From: Candidatus Auribacter fodinae
Lineage (GTDB): Bacteria; Auribacterota; Auribacteria; Auribacterales; Auribacteraceae
Direction: 5' to 3'
DNA length: 32,666 nucleotides
NCBI GenBank assembly: GCA_003599815.1
Contig: QZJZ01000041.1
Location: 1-32,666 of the forward strand
Shown: in pieces, positions 7,670 through 17,100 of the stretch
Layout of the letters: every line of letters starts with the position of its first letter
How positions within the stretch are numbered: position 1 is the first letter of the stretch
Made by a program: the position numbers and the translations under genes
The notes under the pieces: generated by a model
The model's database searches: none
The model's input: the letters and a program-made list of their open reading frames with translations, nothing else
Told to the model about the DNA's origin: nothing

Positions 7670-8138
7670 TATTCTGATGGTCGTTTTTGACTTTGATGGG
7701 GTGTTTACCGATAACAGGGTCATTGTGTCAGAGGATGGAAAAGAATCCGTGATCTGCAACAGAAGTGACGGTTACGGGCCGTACTTTCTGCGTCAAATCG
7801 GAGTGCATACCCTTGTGATATCCTCAGAACCCAATCCGGTGGTTCGCGCTCGCTGTACGAAACTGAAAATACCTTGTATACACGGTTGCGAAGATAAGCT
7901 GGAAACATTGCGAGCTGAAGCGGATAAACTGGGCGTATCCATGGAACAGACTGCCTTTCTCGGCAATGATATTAATGATATAGAATGCCTGAAGCATGTC
8001 GGGTTGCCTGCTTGTGTGCAGGATTCCTATCCAAGTGTTTTTCAATACGCGGCGTATGTGACTTCACGTCCGGGCGGACATGGAGCCGTACGCGAATTCT
8101 GTGATTTTATATTAGAGGCGAAACAACATGGCGAATAG
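7638..8138 (+). CDS. KdsC-like HAD phosphatase (ulosonic acid phosphate phosphatase)
   Basis: 166-residue C0-type HAD phosphatase. It has the nucleophile motif VVFDFDGVFTDNRV (Asp-x-Asp near residues 18-20), a Lys in CEDKLETL and the metal-binding acidic pair in FLGNDINDIEC. This is the compact KdsC layout, also found in Kdn-9-phosphate and sialic-acid-9-phosphate phosphatases and fused to some NeuA proteins. Next to a NeuB synthase it most likely dephosphorylates the condensation product. The start at 7638 is chosen because it aligns with KdsC N-termini (MKKNLYSLAHNI); a longer form starts at 7599, and neither start has a strong ribosome binding site. It overlaps neuB by 32 bp and the next gene by 11 bp, implying translational coupling. 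Confidence 0.85.
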   Translation: MKKNLYSLAHNILMVVFDFDGVFTDNRVIVSEDGKESVICNRSDGYGPYFLRQIGVHTLVISSEPNPVVRARCTKLKIPCIHGCEDKLETLRAEADKLGVSMEQTAFLGNDINDIECLKHVGLPACVQDSYPSVFQYAAYVTSRPGGHGAVREFCDFILEAKQHGE

Positions 8139-8937
8139 CAATTTATTTGACCTGTCCGGAAAAGTGGCGGTCGTGACCGGTGCGGCCGGACAGCTTGGCG
8201 GCGAATATGTGAATACCCTTTTTCGCGCCGGGGCAAAGGTTGCGGCTTTTGATATTAATTTCAATAGCCCGAAAAACAGTTTGCCGAAAACGGAATCTGA
8301 CTCATTTATAACTGTAAAAGTGGATATTACGAAAAAAGAATCCATTCAGGACGGATTACAGCGGGTTATTGATGTGCTGGGAACCCCATCTATCCTTGTC
8401 AATAACGCCGCGCTTGACGCGCCGCCAAACGCTTCTGAACAGGATACAGGCCCTTTTGAAGACTATCCCGAAAAATCATGGCAGGCAATGCTTGACGTCA
8501 ACGTAACCGGCATGTTTTATTGTTGTCAGGTTATCGGCGGGCACATGGCAAAGCACGGCGGCGGAAGCATAATCAATATTTCATCGATTTACGGAATACT
8601 GTCGCCTGACCAGAGGATATATGAATATAAAAGTGCGGAAAAACCGTTTTTTAAGCCGGTTGCCTATTCGGTTACCAAGTCGGCTGTGCTTAATTTAACC
8701 CGTTACCTTGCAACGTACTGGGCGGGGAAGAACGTCAGGGTCAATACGCTGACGCTTGCCGGGGTTTTTAATAATCAGGATCAGACATTTCTAAAAAATT
8801 ATATTGCGAAAGTGCCGCTCGGCCGAATGGCCCGTCAGGATGAGTATAATGGCGCCATAGTGTTTCTTGCGTCAGGCGCGTCATCATATATGACAGGAGC
8901 CAACATGGTGCTCGACGGCGGATACAGTTGCTGGTAA
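8128..8937 (+). CDS. Short-chain dehydrogenase/reductase, PtmA-like
   Basis: 269-residue classical SDR. The Rossmann motif is TGAAGQLG (about 18-25), the NNA motif is VNNAALD (about 90-96), the catalytic Ser is in INISSIYG and the catalytic pair in YSVTKSA (about 180), and it ends MVLDGGYSCW. The closest group I recognise is the PtmA-like SDR found beside legionaminic-acid and flagellin-glycan genes. The true substrate of that group is not well settled. Here it lies between the NeuB/phosphatase pair and an aldehyde dehydrogenase, so oxidation or reduction of a sugar or sugar acid is the natural inference. It overlaps the phosphatase gene by 11 bp. Its ATG follows an AGAGG element. Confidence 0.88.
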   Translation: MANSNLFDLSGKVAVVTGAAGQLGGEYVNTLFRAGAKVAAFDINFNSPKNSLPKTESDSFITVKVDITKKESIQDGLQRVIDVLGTPSILVNNAALDAPPNASEQDTGPFEDYPEKSWQAMLDVNVTGMFYCCQVIGGHMAKHGGGSIINISSIYGILSPDQRIYEYKSAEKPFFKPVAYSVTKSAVLNLTRYLATYWAGKNVRVNTLTLAGVFNNQDQTFLKNYIAKVPLGRMARQDEYNGAIVFLASGASSYMTGANMVLDGGYSCW

Positions 8938-8956
8938 ATACGCATGGAGGCTATTG

Positions 8957-10447
8957 ATGACAACTCACTTTAAAAATTATATTGGCGCGGAATGGTGCGA
9001 CGCTCTATCGGGACTGACATTCGAGAACGTTAATCCGTCTGACATTCAGGATGTGATCGGGCTTTTTCCCCGATCCGGAAAAGAAGACGTTGCCGCCGCG
9101 GTTACTGCCGCCCGCACGGCGTTTCAGGAATGGAAAAACGTACCGCCTCCACAGCGCGGCGAAATTTTATATAAAGCCGGACAAATCATGCAGTCGCGCA
9201 AGGAGGAACTGGCGAAAATCCTCTCGCGTGAGAACGGCAAAACCGTTGCCGGCGCTATGGGCGATGTGCAGTCAGGCATAGACATGGCGTTCTACGCCGG
9301 CAGTGAAGGCCGCCGCTGGTTTGGCAAAACCGCTCATTCCGGGTTGCGGAAACGGTTTGCGATGACCAAACGGTACCCGGTTGGCGTTGTCGGCATCATC
9401 ACGTCTTGGAACTTTCCGATGGCGATAACCTGCTGGAAAACATTTCCCGCGTTGTTATGCGGCAATTCAGTGATCCTTAAATCTGAAGAAAACACGCCCC
9501 AGACAACAGGCGAATTCGTAAAAATCATGGCTGAGGCAGGGTTGCCAGCCGGCGTATTGAACCTTATTCACGGGTTCGGCTCGGAATGCGGCGAGGCATT
9601 GACTCTTCATCCCGGCGTGGACATGATCTCGTTCACCGGGTCGAGTCAGATCGGGGCGATAATCGGTAAAAACTGCGCTGGGCGGAATGCCAAACTGTCG
9701 CTTGAACTTGGCGGAAAGAACGCTGTTATCATTATGGATGACGCGGATATTAGCCTTGCTGTTGACGGCACGGTCTGCGGGGCATTCTCCATATCGGGAC
9801 AGCGATGCACAGCGACCAGCCGGGCGATTGTGCATTCTGTTGTTTATGATGCATTTGTGGAAAAATTGCTGAAAAAGGCCGCGGCTCAGAAAGTAGGGCC
9901 GGGCAGTGACCCGTCATCAGACATCACGCCGCTGATAAGTAAAAAACAGTGTGACCGCGTGCTAGGCTATATTCAGCGCGCGAAAGACGCCGGAGCCCGT
10001 ATACTGACTGGTGGTAACCAGTTAACAGGCGGCGTTTATGATAAAGGTTATTATATAGAACCGACAGTGATAGATAATGTTGACCCTGAAATGGAGATCG
10101 CCCGTGATGAAGTATTCGGGCCAGTTCTTGTTCTTTTTAAGGTTAAGTCGTACAGCGAGGCTATTGCTGTGCATAATAAAGCTCCTTACGGCCTTTCCAC
10201 CTCATTGTTTACACAGGATGTGAATAAGTCGTTTTCCTTTTTTGATGACACTGAAACAGGTGTGTGTTATATTAACGCTCCTACATTTGGCTCAGAACCG
10301 CATATGCCGTTCGGCGGCGTGAAATTATCCGGGCTTGGATACAGGGAAGCGGGATGGGCGGCAATAGAGGCGTTTTCGGAAGTCAAGACACTGTATATAG
10401 ATTACAGCGCTCAGATTCAGAATGTTCAGTTTGATAACCAAGACTAA
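8957..10447 (+). CDS. NAD(P)-dependent aldehyde dehydrogenase
   Basis: 496-residue ALDH superfamily enzyme. Cofactor and catalytic motifs are complete: SWNFPMAI (about 154), SFTGSSQIG, the general-base Glu in LELGGKNA, the catalytic Cys in GQRCTATSR (about 286) and EVFGPVLVLF (about 391). The C-terminus (HMPFGGVKLSG, EVKTLYIDYS) resembles the alpha-ketoglutarate-semialdehyde and related dehydrogenase branch. It should oxidise an aldehyde to a carboxylate. An ALDH inside a sugar-acid operon suggests that an aldehyde-bearing sugar or a C2-C5 fragment is oxidised. The ATG at 8957 is preferred over the TTG at 8954 because TGGAGG at 8945-8950 gives 6-base spacing. Substrate unknown. Confidence 0.92.
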   Translation: MTTHFKNYIGAEWCDALSGLTFENVNPSDIQDVIGLFPRSGKEDVAAAVTAARTAFQEWKNVPPPQRGEILYKAGQIMQSRKEELAKILSRENGKTVAGAMGDVQSGIDMAFYAGSEGRRWFGKTAHSGLRKRFAMTKRYPVGVVGIITSWNFPMAITCWKTFPALLCGNSVILKSEENTPQTTGEFVKIMAEAGLPAGVLNLIHGFGSECGEALTLHPGVDMISFTGSSQIGAIIGKNCAGRNAKLSLELGGKNAVIIMDDADISLAVDGTVCGAFSISGQRCTATSRAIVHSVVYDAFVEKLLKKAAAQKVGPGSDPSSDITPLISKKQCDRVLGYIQRAKDAGARILTGGNQLTGGVYDKGYYIEPTVIDNVDPEMEIARDEVFGPVLVLFKVKSYSEAIAVHNKAPYGLSTSLFTQDVNKSFSFFDDTETGVCYINAPTFGSEPHMPFGGVKLSGLGYREAGWAAIEAFSEVKTLYIDYSAQIQNVQFDNQD

Positions 10448-10458
10448 AGGGCCCGACA

Positions 10459-12390
10459 ATGTTGCAAATTTCCTTTATCCCAGAAAAAGAAATACACAGA
10501 ATACTGTCAGCACAACTTAGTGAGGATGTTACGTTACGCATAATCAGCGCTATATGCAGGGTGAACGCCTTTTCGGCAGTGAAACTTGCCGGTTCAGGGC
10601 ATCTTGGTTCAAGCTTCTCAGCCATGGATTTGTTTACCTACCTGTACTTCCATGAATTAAACGTGCGCACAGTTGGCGTTGAGCATCCTGACAGGGATAT
10701 CTTTTTCTCGTCCAAAGGGCATGATTGCCCGGGGCAGTACTCCGTGCTGGTTGCCGCTGGTATCATACCGTATTCAAAATTGCTGAAGTTGCGCCGGTTC
10801 GGCGGGCTTGACGGGCATCCTGACGTAAAAATACCCGGTATGGAGATTAATTCCGGTTCTCTGGGTATGGGCATATCCAAAGCAAAAGGAATGGCGATCG
10901 CCAAAAAGTTATCCGGCAGTAGCGGCAAAATCATAGTAATGACCGGGGACGGCGAACTTCAGGAAGGGCAGATCTGGGAATCTCTGCAAACCACCGCTCA
11001 CCAGAAAGTGTCTAATATAATTGTTCTTGTAGACCGCAATAGAATTCAGACTGATAAACGGGTTAGCGAGATTATAGAAATCGATTCTCTGGAGAGAAAA
11101 TTCGAGGCGTTCGGTTGGCATGCGCAAACCTGCGACGGGCATGATTTTTCCGCCATACGAAAGGCGTTTGAAACCGCGCATGCTGTTGCGGACAGGCCGA
11201 AAGCCATTATCGCGGAAACTATTAAAGGGTGCGGCATATCGTTTATGGAAGGCGAGCGGGCGTTGCGTGATAGCGGCGGGTTATACCGCTGGCATGCCGG
11301 AGCGCCTGATGATGACAGTTATGAAAATGGATTCACCGAACTCCTGAACACGCTCAACAGCATGCTGAAGGAAAACGGGATTGTCCCTGTTACGTGCGCT
11401 GTTGAAAAGACACAGGAAAAAAATCGTCAGCAGTTGAAAAATGTCGCTGAGAAAGTGGTTGCCGCTTATGGTGATGCTTTAGTTGAGCTTGGAGCCGAAC
11501 GTTCTGATATAGTTGTGCTTGACGCAGACCTGTCAGCGGATTGCGGAGTGCGGGGATTTGAGAAAGCGTATCCGTGCAGGTTCATAGAAAACGGTATTGC
11601 AGAACAGGATATGGTGTCGACAGCAGGCGGGCTTGCGTTGCATGGCTATTTGCCTGTGGTTAATTCGTTCGGGGTGTTTCTCTCTTCACGCGCGAATGAG
11701 CAAATATACGCCAACGCCTCAGAAAACACAAAAATCATATATGCCTGTCATTACGCCGGCTTGATTCCGGCAGGCCCGGGCAAATCGCACCAGAGCCTGC
11801 GCGATATATCGCTTTTCGGCGCGTTGCCGAACTGTATTATTGCTGAACCGTGCAACGCTGTTGAGACCCGGGAACTGGTTCGGTGGTGTGTCAATAAAGC
11901 TGATTCTACCTGTATGATACGGCTGGTTATATCACCTTCTCCCAGAACCATTGATCTGCCTGAAAATTATGTTTTTGAATATGGTAAAGGGACTGTTCTG
12001 GCTGACGGTGCTGACGCCGCGGTTATTGCCTATGGACCGGTAATGCTGAACGAAGCTTTAACAGCCCAGGAACTGCTCGCCAAACAGGGAATCAACATAA
12101 AAGTGATCAATATGCCATGGCTGAACCGGATTGACACTGACTGGCTGGTATCCGCGCTGGGGGCTGTCAGGCAGGTATTTGTCATGGATAACCATTTCAG
12201 TTACGGCGGGCTTGGCGATCTGATACTGAAAACAGTTGCGTTAACTCCTGAACTGCGTTCGGTCACTGTTACAAAGTGCGCTGTCGATACGTATCCTGCA
12301 TGCGGCACGCCTGCGGAAGCGCTGGCTCATCATCACCTTGATGGAAAAAGTATTGCCAGTAAAGTGCTAAACGTAGTCACACCAGTATAA
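10459..12390 (+). CDS. Transketolase (full length, fused subunits)
   Basis: 643-residue thiamine-diphosphate enzyme moving two-carbon ketol units between sugars. The N-terminal TPP domain has GSGHLGSSFSAMD (about 45-57), FFSSKGHDCPGQY, GSLGMGISKAKG and the metal/TPP motif TGDGELQEGQIWE (about 162). The pyrimidine domain starts near 325 with ADLSADCG, the conserved Glu in FIENGIAEQDM and PGKSHQS. Both halves, often split in sugar-cluster transketolases, are joined here. The ribosome binding site AAAGG lies 8 bases before the ATG and 11 bp separate it from the ALDH gene. As a dedicated operon copy rather than a housekeeping one, it probably builds or trims the aldose used by NeuB or a branched sugar. 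That assignment is inference. Confidence 0.92.
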   Translation: MLQISFIPEKEIHRILSAQLSEDVTLRIISAICRVNAFSAVKLAGSGHLGSSFSAMDLFTYLYFHELNVRTVGVEHPDRDIFFSSKGHDCPGQYSVLVAAGIIPYSKLLKLRRFGGLDGHPDVKIPGMEINSGSLGMGISKAKGMAIAKKLSGSSGKIIVMTGDGELQEGQIWESLQTTAHQKVSNIIVLVDRNRIQTDKRVSEIIEIDSLERKFEAFGWHAQTCDGHDFSAIRKAFETAHAVADRPKAIIAETIKGCGISFMEGERALRDSGGLYRWHAGAPDDDSYENGFTELLNTLNSMLKENGIVPVTCAVEKTQEKNRQQLKNVAEKVVAAYGDALVELGAERSDIVVLDADLSADCGVRGFEKAYPCRFIENGIAEQDMVSTAGGLALHGYLPVVNSFGVFLSSRANEQIYANASENTKIIYACHYAGLIPAGPGKSHQSLRDISLFGALPNCIIAEPCNAVETRELVRWCVNKADSTCMIRLVISPSPRTIDLPENYVFEYGKGTVLADGADAAVIAYGPVMLNEALTAQELLAKQGINIKVINMPWLNRIDTDWLVSALGAVRQVFVMDNHFSYGGLGDLILKTVALTPELRSVTVTKCAVDTYPACGTPAEALAHHHLDGKSIASKVLNVVTPV

Positions 12391-12405
12391 TAAGAAGAAA
12401 GTAAA

Positions 12406-13494
12406 ATGGGCAGAGAACTACATAAATCGATATTAAAAAACTATTTGGACAGGTATGTGAAAAAGGCTCGCAAGTTACTGCGAGGTATTGAAGATACCAA
12501 CATGGAGAGCCTTGAAGCGCAGTTTAACCGGTTTGTCGAATATCGCACCAAAGTGCTGAATTCGCATCTGCTCCTGACTACCGCGTTTATCCAGAAATGG
12601 GTACAGAAGCTGAACGAGGAATTCGTCAAACTTGAAAACGGCGTTGCGGAACATTTTTTTCAGCTGTCTGCGCTGGATGAATCATTTCTGAAAAGCCGCA
12701 TACGGTCGGTAGAAAACAAAGAATTCAGAAAAATATTAATGCGGTATTACTTTTACCAGTTTAAAGAGGCTCTGATAAATGACGCGATGGAAAACAAGCT
12801 GGTAACACTGCAAACGAAAATAGACAGATCCGCCTCCCTCGGCAAAGACATGGATGAGCGTATCATTGAAATACCGCTTGCTCTTGAAGTAGCGCAGCTT
12901 GACCATGAAGGATGGGTTCTGGATGCCGGGTCGGCGTTGAATTTTGAGTTTGTCAGGCGTCTTGTCCCTAATCAGTCCGCGAGGCTGATTCATTTTACGC
13001 AATCCGCGAACAAAGAAGAGATGCACCCGAGCAACGACCGGATATCGTATGTTTTCGGCGATCTTCGTGACCTGCCGTTCAGGGATAACCAGTTTAATCA
13101 GATACTGTGCATATCGACAATTGAGCATGTCGGGTGCGACAATTCCCGGTACGGCGCGTCTGTGGAAACCGATTCGTCATCGTATCTTCTTGCCGTTAAA
13201 GAGATGTACAGGGTGCTCAAACCGGGAGGCAGGCTCCTGCTTACGTTTCCATATGGAAAAAAACAGGATTTCGGCTGGTATCATGTTTTGGATAAAGATG
13301 AAACCGCCGCAATGATAGAACAGTGTCAGGGAGCTTCAGTTCAGGAAAAATATTATTATTATGATTCATTATGGTATGAGGAGTCAGCGGATCATGAAAA
13401 ACATATTAAACCTGAAACCGGTGTGACAAATGCGCTGGCAGTGCTGGCGCTTACTAAACCCAAATCCCAAAAAGTCATTTCAAAGTCGGTTTAA
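12406..13494 (+). CDS. SAM-dependent methyltransferase with helical N-terminal region
   Basis: 362 residues. The first 150 or so are mostly charged helix with no recognised domain. The C-terminal part is a class I methyltransferase: motif I WVLDAGSALNFEF (about 167-179), an acidic residue at the end of the next strand, GDLRDLPF (motif II region), ILCISTIEHVG and the post-motif VLKPGGRLLLTFPYG (about 272-286). It probably methylates a sugar of the exported glycan or caps the chain end, since in ABC-dependent O-antigen systems terminal methylation controls length and is read by the Wzt C-terminal domain. Its position directly before wzt, with a 1-base stop/start overlap, fits that role but does not prove it. 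Confidence 0.82.
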   Translation: MGRELHKSILKNYLDRYVKKARKLLRGIEDTNMESLEAQFNRFVEYRTKVLNSHLLLTTAFIQKWVQKLNEEFVKLENGVAEHFFQLSALDESFLKSRIRSVENKEFRKILMRYYFYQFKEALINDAMENKLVTLQTKIDRSASLGKDMDERIIEIPLALEVAQLDHEGWVLDAGSALNFEFVRRLVPNQSARLIHFTQSANKEEMHPSNDRISYVFGDLRDLPFRDNQFNQILCISTIEHVGCDNSRYGASVETDSSSYLLAVKEMYRVLKPGGRLLLTFPYGKKQDFGWYHVLDKDETAAMIEQCQGASVQEKYYYYDSLWYEESADHEKHIKPETGVTNALAVLALTKPKSQKVISKSV

Positions 13495-14783
13495 TGGAAT
13501 CAATCGTTATAAAGAATTTAAGTAAATGCTACAGGTTAGGCAAACGGAGCCAGAAGATTGCCGGAGGCGGAATCGATCGTTTGCGCCAGCTTCTGCATAT
13601 ATATAATGAGGACAAAAAGAAGCACCTTGCCCGGCAGATCATGGCGCTGGATAACATATCGCTTTCTGTCGAAGAGGGGACTGTGCTGGGAATCATTGGG
13701 CGCAATGGTGCGGGAAAAACCACGTTGCTGAAAGTGCTGGCGCGTATAACCGCTCCGACCAGCGGAACCGCTATTGTCAGGGGCAAAGTGGTTTCTTTGC
13801 TTGAAATAGGCGTTGGTTTTCATCCTGAGTTGACAGGTCGTGAAAACATTTTCCTTAACGCGGCGATATACGGCGTTGACCGCAGAGACGTGAAAAAGCG
13901 GTTCGATGATATTGTTGATTTCGCTGAAATCGAGAAGTTCATTGATACGCCTGTCCGTCATTACTCAAGCGGCATGTATTTACGTCTTGCGTTCTCCATG
14001 GCGATCAATATGGAGCCGCATATTCTGCTGGCTGATGAGGTGTTGGCGGTGGGCGACATACGGTTTCAACACAGATGCCTTGAAAGGATGCAGCAAGTAG
14101 GGAATTCCGGCACGACGGTGCTTTTTGTCTCTCATGATATGGAAGCCATTAAGCGGATGTGCAGTCGTTGTATCTGTCTTGATGAAGGAAAAATTATTCA
14201 TGAGGGCAATACCCTTGATGTGACAGATGCATACCAGAAATTCATGCTCAGTACGCCAAATCAGGGCGTTGTTCAATCTAAAGGGTCTAACACCTCATGT
14301 GCTTTCGCTTCTATCCTCAGCGCTTGTCTTATGTCAGATCAGAATGAACTTATTGGCGCAGTCAGACTATCGCAAGATTTTTTAATTGAGTTTACATATA
14401 GTACCCTTAAAGGAGATGTAGATTTATTTCTGGGATTTGATATATATACACGGGGCATCCATGTTTTTCGATCTTATTTTCCGCAACCATATCATGCGCC
14501 TGTCCCCGGACTTTATAAAGCACAGGTACGCATACCAGGTAATCTGCTCATGGAAACTGAATATACAGTTCATGCTGGTGGACAAGTAACTCATAAAGGC
14601 GACGTCCAATATTTAACTGCTTATAACATTCTTTCTTTCCGCACTTATGACACGGAAGAAATATCCATGCCATTTGAAGGAACTTATCACAAACTCAGTG
14701 CCGGAGTTATACGTCCTGTACTGGAATGGGAAGTGACCGCAGATCGTAACTGCGATAATGTAAAAAACAATGGTGGCGAATGA
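13494..14783 (+). CDS. wzt: Polysaccharide ABC exporter ATPase with C-terminal glycan-recognition domain (Wzt)
   Basis: 429 residues. The ATPase domain has Walker A GRNGAGKTT (69-77), the signature HYSSGM (about 156-161), Walker B ILLADE (177-182) and the switch His in FVSHD (about 214). This is the TagH/KpsT/Wzt branch, which exports polysaccharides. Residues about 270-425 form a beta-rich domain with the layout of the Wzt carbohydrate-binding domain (DVDLFLGFDIY, PGLYKAQVRIP), which recognises the capped end of a finished chain. The DNA for this domain is clearly more AT-rich than the ATPase half (hand count about 32-43% GC in most 60-base lines, against about 50-57%). It works with the permease at 17101 and overlaps the next gene by four bases (ATGA). 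Confidence 0.93.
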   Translation: MESIVIKNLSKCYRLGKRSQKIAGGGIDRLRQLLHIYNEDKKKHLARQIMALDNISLSVEEGTVLGIIGRNGAGKTTLLKVLARITAPTSGTAIVRGKVVSLLEIGVGFHPELTGRENIFLNAAIYGVDRRDVKKRFDDIVDFAEIEKFIDTPVRHYSSGMYLRLAFSMAINMEPHILLADEVLAVGDIRFQHRCLERMQQVGNSGTTVLFVSHDMEAIKRMCSRCICLDEGKIIHEGNTLDVTDAYQKFMLSTPNQGVVQSKGSNTSCAFASILSACLMSDQNELIGAVRLSQDFLIEFTYSTLKGDVDLFLGFDIYTRGIHVFRSYFPQPYHAPVPGLYKAQVRIPGNLLMETEYTVHAGGQVTHKGDVQYLTAYNILSFRTYDTEEISMPFEGTYHKLSAGVIRPVLEWEVTADRNCDNVKNNGGE

Positions 14784-17083
14784 AAATTTTATTTGTAATG
14801 CGCCATCAGGCGTATATGAGAAACTATGAGCTGGTGATAAAGAAACTGCTCGATAGAGGACATACAATTGAGCTTTCTTTTTTACCTTTGACCAACAAGG
14901 TATTTAAAAATGATATGGTAGACGCATTGATTGAACAATATCCTAATTGTTCATACTCTGAATGTAATGCACCCCGTCCAACTGTCTGGACACAATTTGA
15001 ATACAGCATCCGTCGTATTGTGGACTATTGCCGGTACCTGCATCCGCGATATGCGAACGCGCCGAAATTAAGGCACCGTTATAAAAAACATCTATCCGGT
15101 TTTACGCATAAAATGTTGTGTATCTGCAAAAAATTCGGGTTGATTCCTGTTATTGAGCGTCTGTTGCGAGGAATACAAAGCGTTTTGCCGCTTCACGACG
15201 ATTGTCTTGACCATATTCGTGCAATTAATCCTGATATGGTGCTGGTTACACCTTTGCCTGACTCCAGCAATCATATGCTGGATATACTCCAGAGCGCGCG
15301 TCGTCTTGGTATAAAAACAGGGGTGTGTGTTGCCAGCTGGGATAACCTGACCAATAAAGGGTATATCCAGATACAGCCTGATTTCGTTATCATCTGGAAT
15401 GAGATTCAGAAACAGGAAGCCATTGGCCTGCATGGCATCCCTGAAGACAGGATTTATCTGACCGGCGCGCAGTTATTTGACCAGTGGTTTGAATACAAAC
15501 CGACAATTACCCGCGAACAGTTTATGGCACAGGCAGGGCTTGATCCAAATTCGCCTTTGATTCTGTACGTCTGTTCCTCTGTTTTTATTGCGAAAGAAGA
15601 ATGCCGTTTTGTTTTGCATTGGATGGAGAATTTAAGAGAATCCAGTCATAAGGCGATCTATAAAGCCGCTGTTATGGTGCGCCCTCACCCGGCAAATGTG
15701 AACCAATGGATGTCTGTAGATTTTGATGGATTTGAGAATGCTGTCATATGGCCTCGTTTTGGCGCTGTGCCGATGCAGGATGATTCAAAAATGGATTATT
15801 TCCATTCTTTGTATTTCGCCGACCTTATTGTAGGAGCCAATACCAGCGCATTTCTTGAAGGGGGTATACTGGGTAAACCTGTTTTCACAGTTCTTGCCCC
15901 TGACTTCAAAGAAACGCAGTACGGCACACTGCATTTTCCGTATCTTGTTGACGGCGGGTTGCTCACAGTTGCGGAAACTCTTGAAGAGCATTTTAGCCAG
16001 ATGGCTGATGTCCTGAAAAATGGGGATCAAGACGCGCAGAAACGAAGAAAATTTATTGACAGTTTTATCCGTCCTCACGGCAGGGATACATCCTGCACTG
16101 ACATTTTTGTGAACTTAGTTGAAGATTTGAACACGCGGCAAATCCCTGTTCCGTCTAAAATCCCATTTACGCATTATATCATGCGTGCATTGCTGATTCC
16201 TTTTGCTTTTCTATCGAAACTCAGCTCTATGCATATCCATGGGAAGAAGACAAAAGGCATACCCCCGAAACAGGTAATTGGTCATGAACACGATCCTGAA
16301 CTGAAAAAACTGAATTCTGCTGGAGTTATAACGGTTAAGCACGGGCATACGATGGTTCTTGACATGAAGGATTCATTGGATTTATTGCGGAACAAGATGT
16401 ACAAGCCAGCGGCTGACCGCTTCGTAAAGAGCATAATAAAACAGGGTGACGTTATACTTGATATTGGGGCAAACATCGGTTATTACACGTTGTTATTCGC
16501 CAAGCTGGTCGGTAAAAAAGGGAAAGTGTACGCTTTTGAGCCTGATCCGTATAACTTTTCCATCCTGTCTCATAATATCCGTTTAAACGGGTACACGAAT
16601 GTGGTGCTCCTCAATAAAGCTGTTTCTGATGAGAACGGCAAAATATCGTTATATCTTTCAGAGGACAATTTCGGCGACCACCGCATATCGAACACTGAAG
16701 GCAGAACTCATTCCGTTGAGGTTGAAGCGATACGGATTGATGATTTTATCAAACAGCAGAACGGCGCGGGAGCAGGCGTCAATTTTATTAAAATGGATAT
16801 TCAGGGCGCTGAAGGCAAAGCAATAGCTGGTATGCGTGAACTGCTGTCTTACAGTAAACATGTAACCGTGTTCATGGAATTCTGGCCTTCAGGGTTAAAA
16901 GCGTGCGATTCAGACCCGCGCGCGCTGTTGGATGTATTTATTAAGGCTGGATTTCATCTGTACAGCAGGGATAAGGAAGCACATCAACTGGTGAGCGTCA
17001 CCCCTGATGAATTGTTGAAAAAGTATACGTTTGAAAATAATAAATTTACCAATGTCATCGCCTCAAAGGCAAAACTGGCATAA
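14780..17083 (+). CDS. GT-B-like glycosyltransferase fused to FkbM-family methyltransferase
   Basis: 767 residues in two parts. Residues 1 to about 470 form a GT-B-like protein with SWDNLTNKG (about 190), VRPHPANVNQW (about 300) and a C-terminal sugar-nucleotide-type helix region (GANTSAFLEGGILGKPVF, about 353). It is paralogous to the stand-alone protein at 17963. Residues about 545-767 are an FkbM methyltransferase: motif I VILDIGANIGYYT, AFEPDPYNF, KMDIQGAEGKAI and VFMEFWPSG. The protein may add a sugar and methylate it or a neighbouring hydroxyl, though neither activity is shown. The first 200 or so bases share the low GC of the preceding wzt 3' end. The family of the first domain is usually annotated only as hypothetical or glycosyltransferase-like. 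Confidence 0.8.
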   Translation: MKILFVMRHQAYMRNYELVIKKLLDRGHTIELSFLPLTNKVFKNDMVDALIEQYPNCSYSECNAPRPTVWTQFEYSIRRIVDYCRYLHPRYANAPKLRHRYKKHLSGFTHKMLCICKKFGLIPVIERLLRGIQSVLPLHDDCLDHIRAINPDMVLVTPLPDSSNHMLDILQSARRLGIKTGVCVASWDNLTNKGYIQIQPDFVIIWNEIQKQEAIGLHGIPEDRIYLTGAQLFDQWFEYKPTITREQFMAQAGLDPNSPLILYVCSSVFIAKEECRFVLHWMENLRESSHKAIYKAAVMVRPHPANVNQWMSVDFDGFENAVIWPRFGAVPMQDDSKMDYFHSLYFADLIVGANTSAFLEGGILGKPVFTVLAPDFKETQYGTLHFPYLVDGGLLTVAETLEEHFSQMADVLKNGDQDAQKRRKFIDSFIRPHGRDTSCTDIFVNLVEDLNTRQIPVPSKIPFTHYIMRALLIPFAFLSKLSSMHIHGKKTKGIPPKQVIGHEHDPELKKLNSAGVITVKHGHTMVLDMKDSLDLLRNKMYKPAADRFVKSIIKQGDVILDIGANIGYYTLLFAKLVGKKGKVYAFEPDPYNFSILSHNIRLNGYTNVVLLNKAVSDENGKISLYLSEDNFGDHRISNTEGRTHSVEVEAIRIDDFIKQQNGAGAGVNFIKMDIQGAEGKAIAGMRELLSYSKHVTVFMEFWPSGLKACDSDPRALLDVFIKAGFHLYSRDKEAHQLVSVTPDELLKKYTFENNKFTNVIASKAKLA

Positions 17084-17100
17084 CGAAAGGCAGTTGTATC

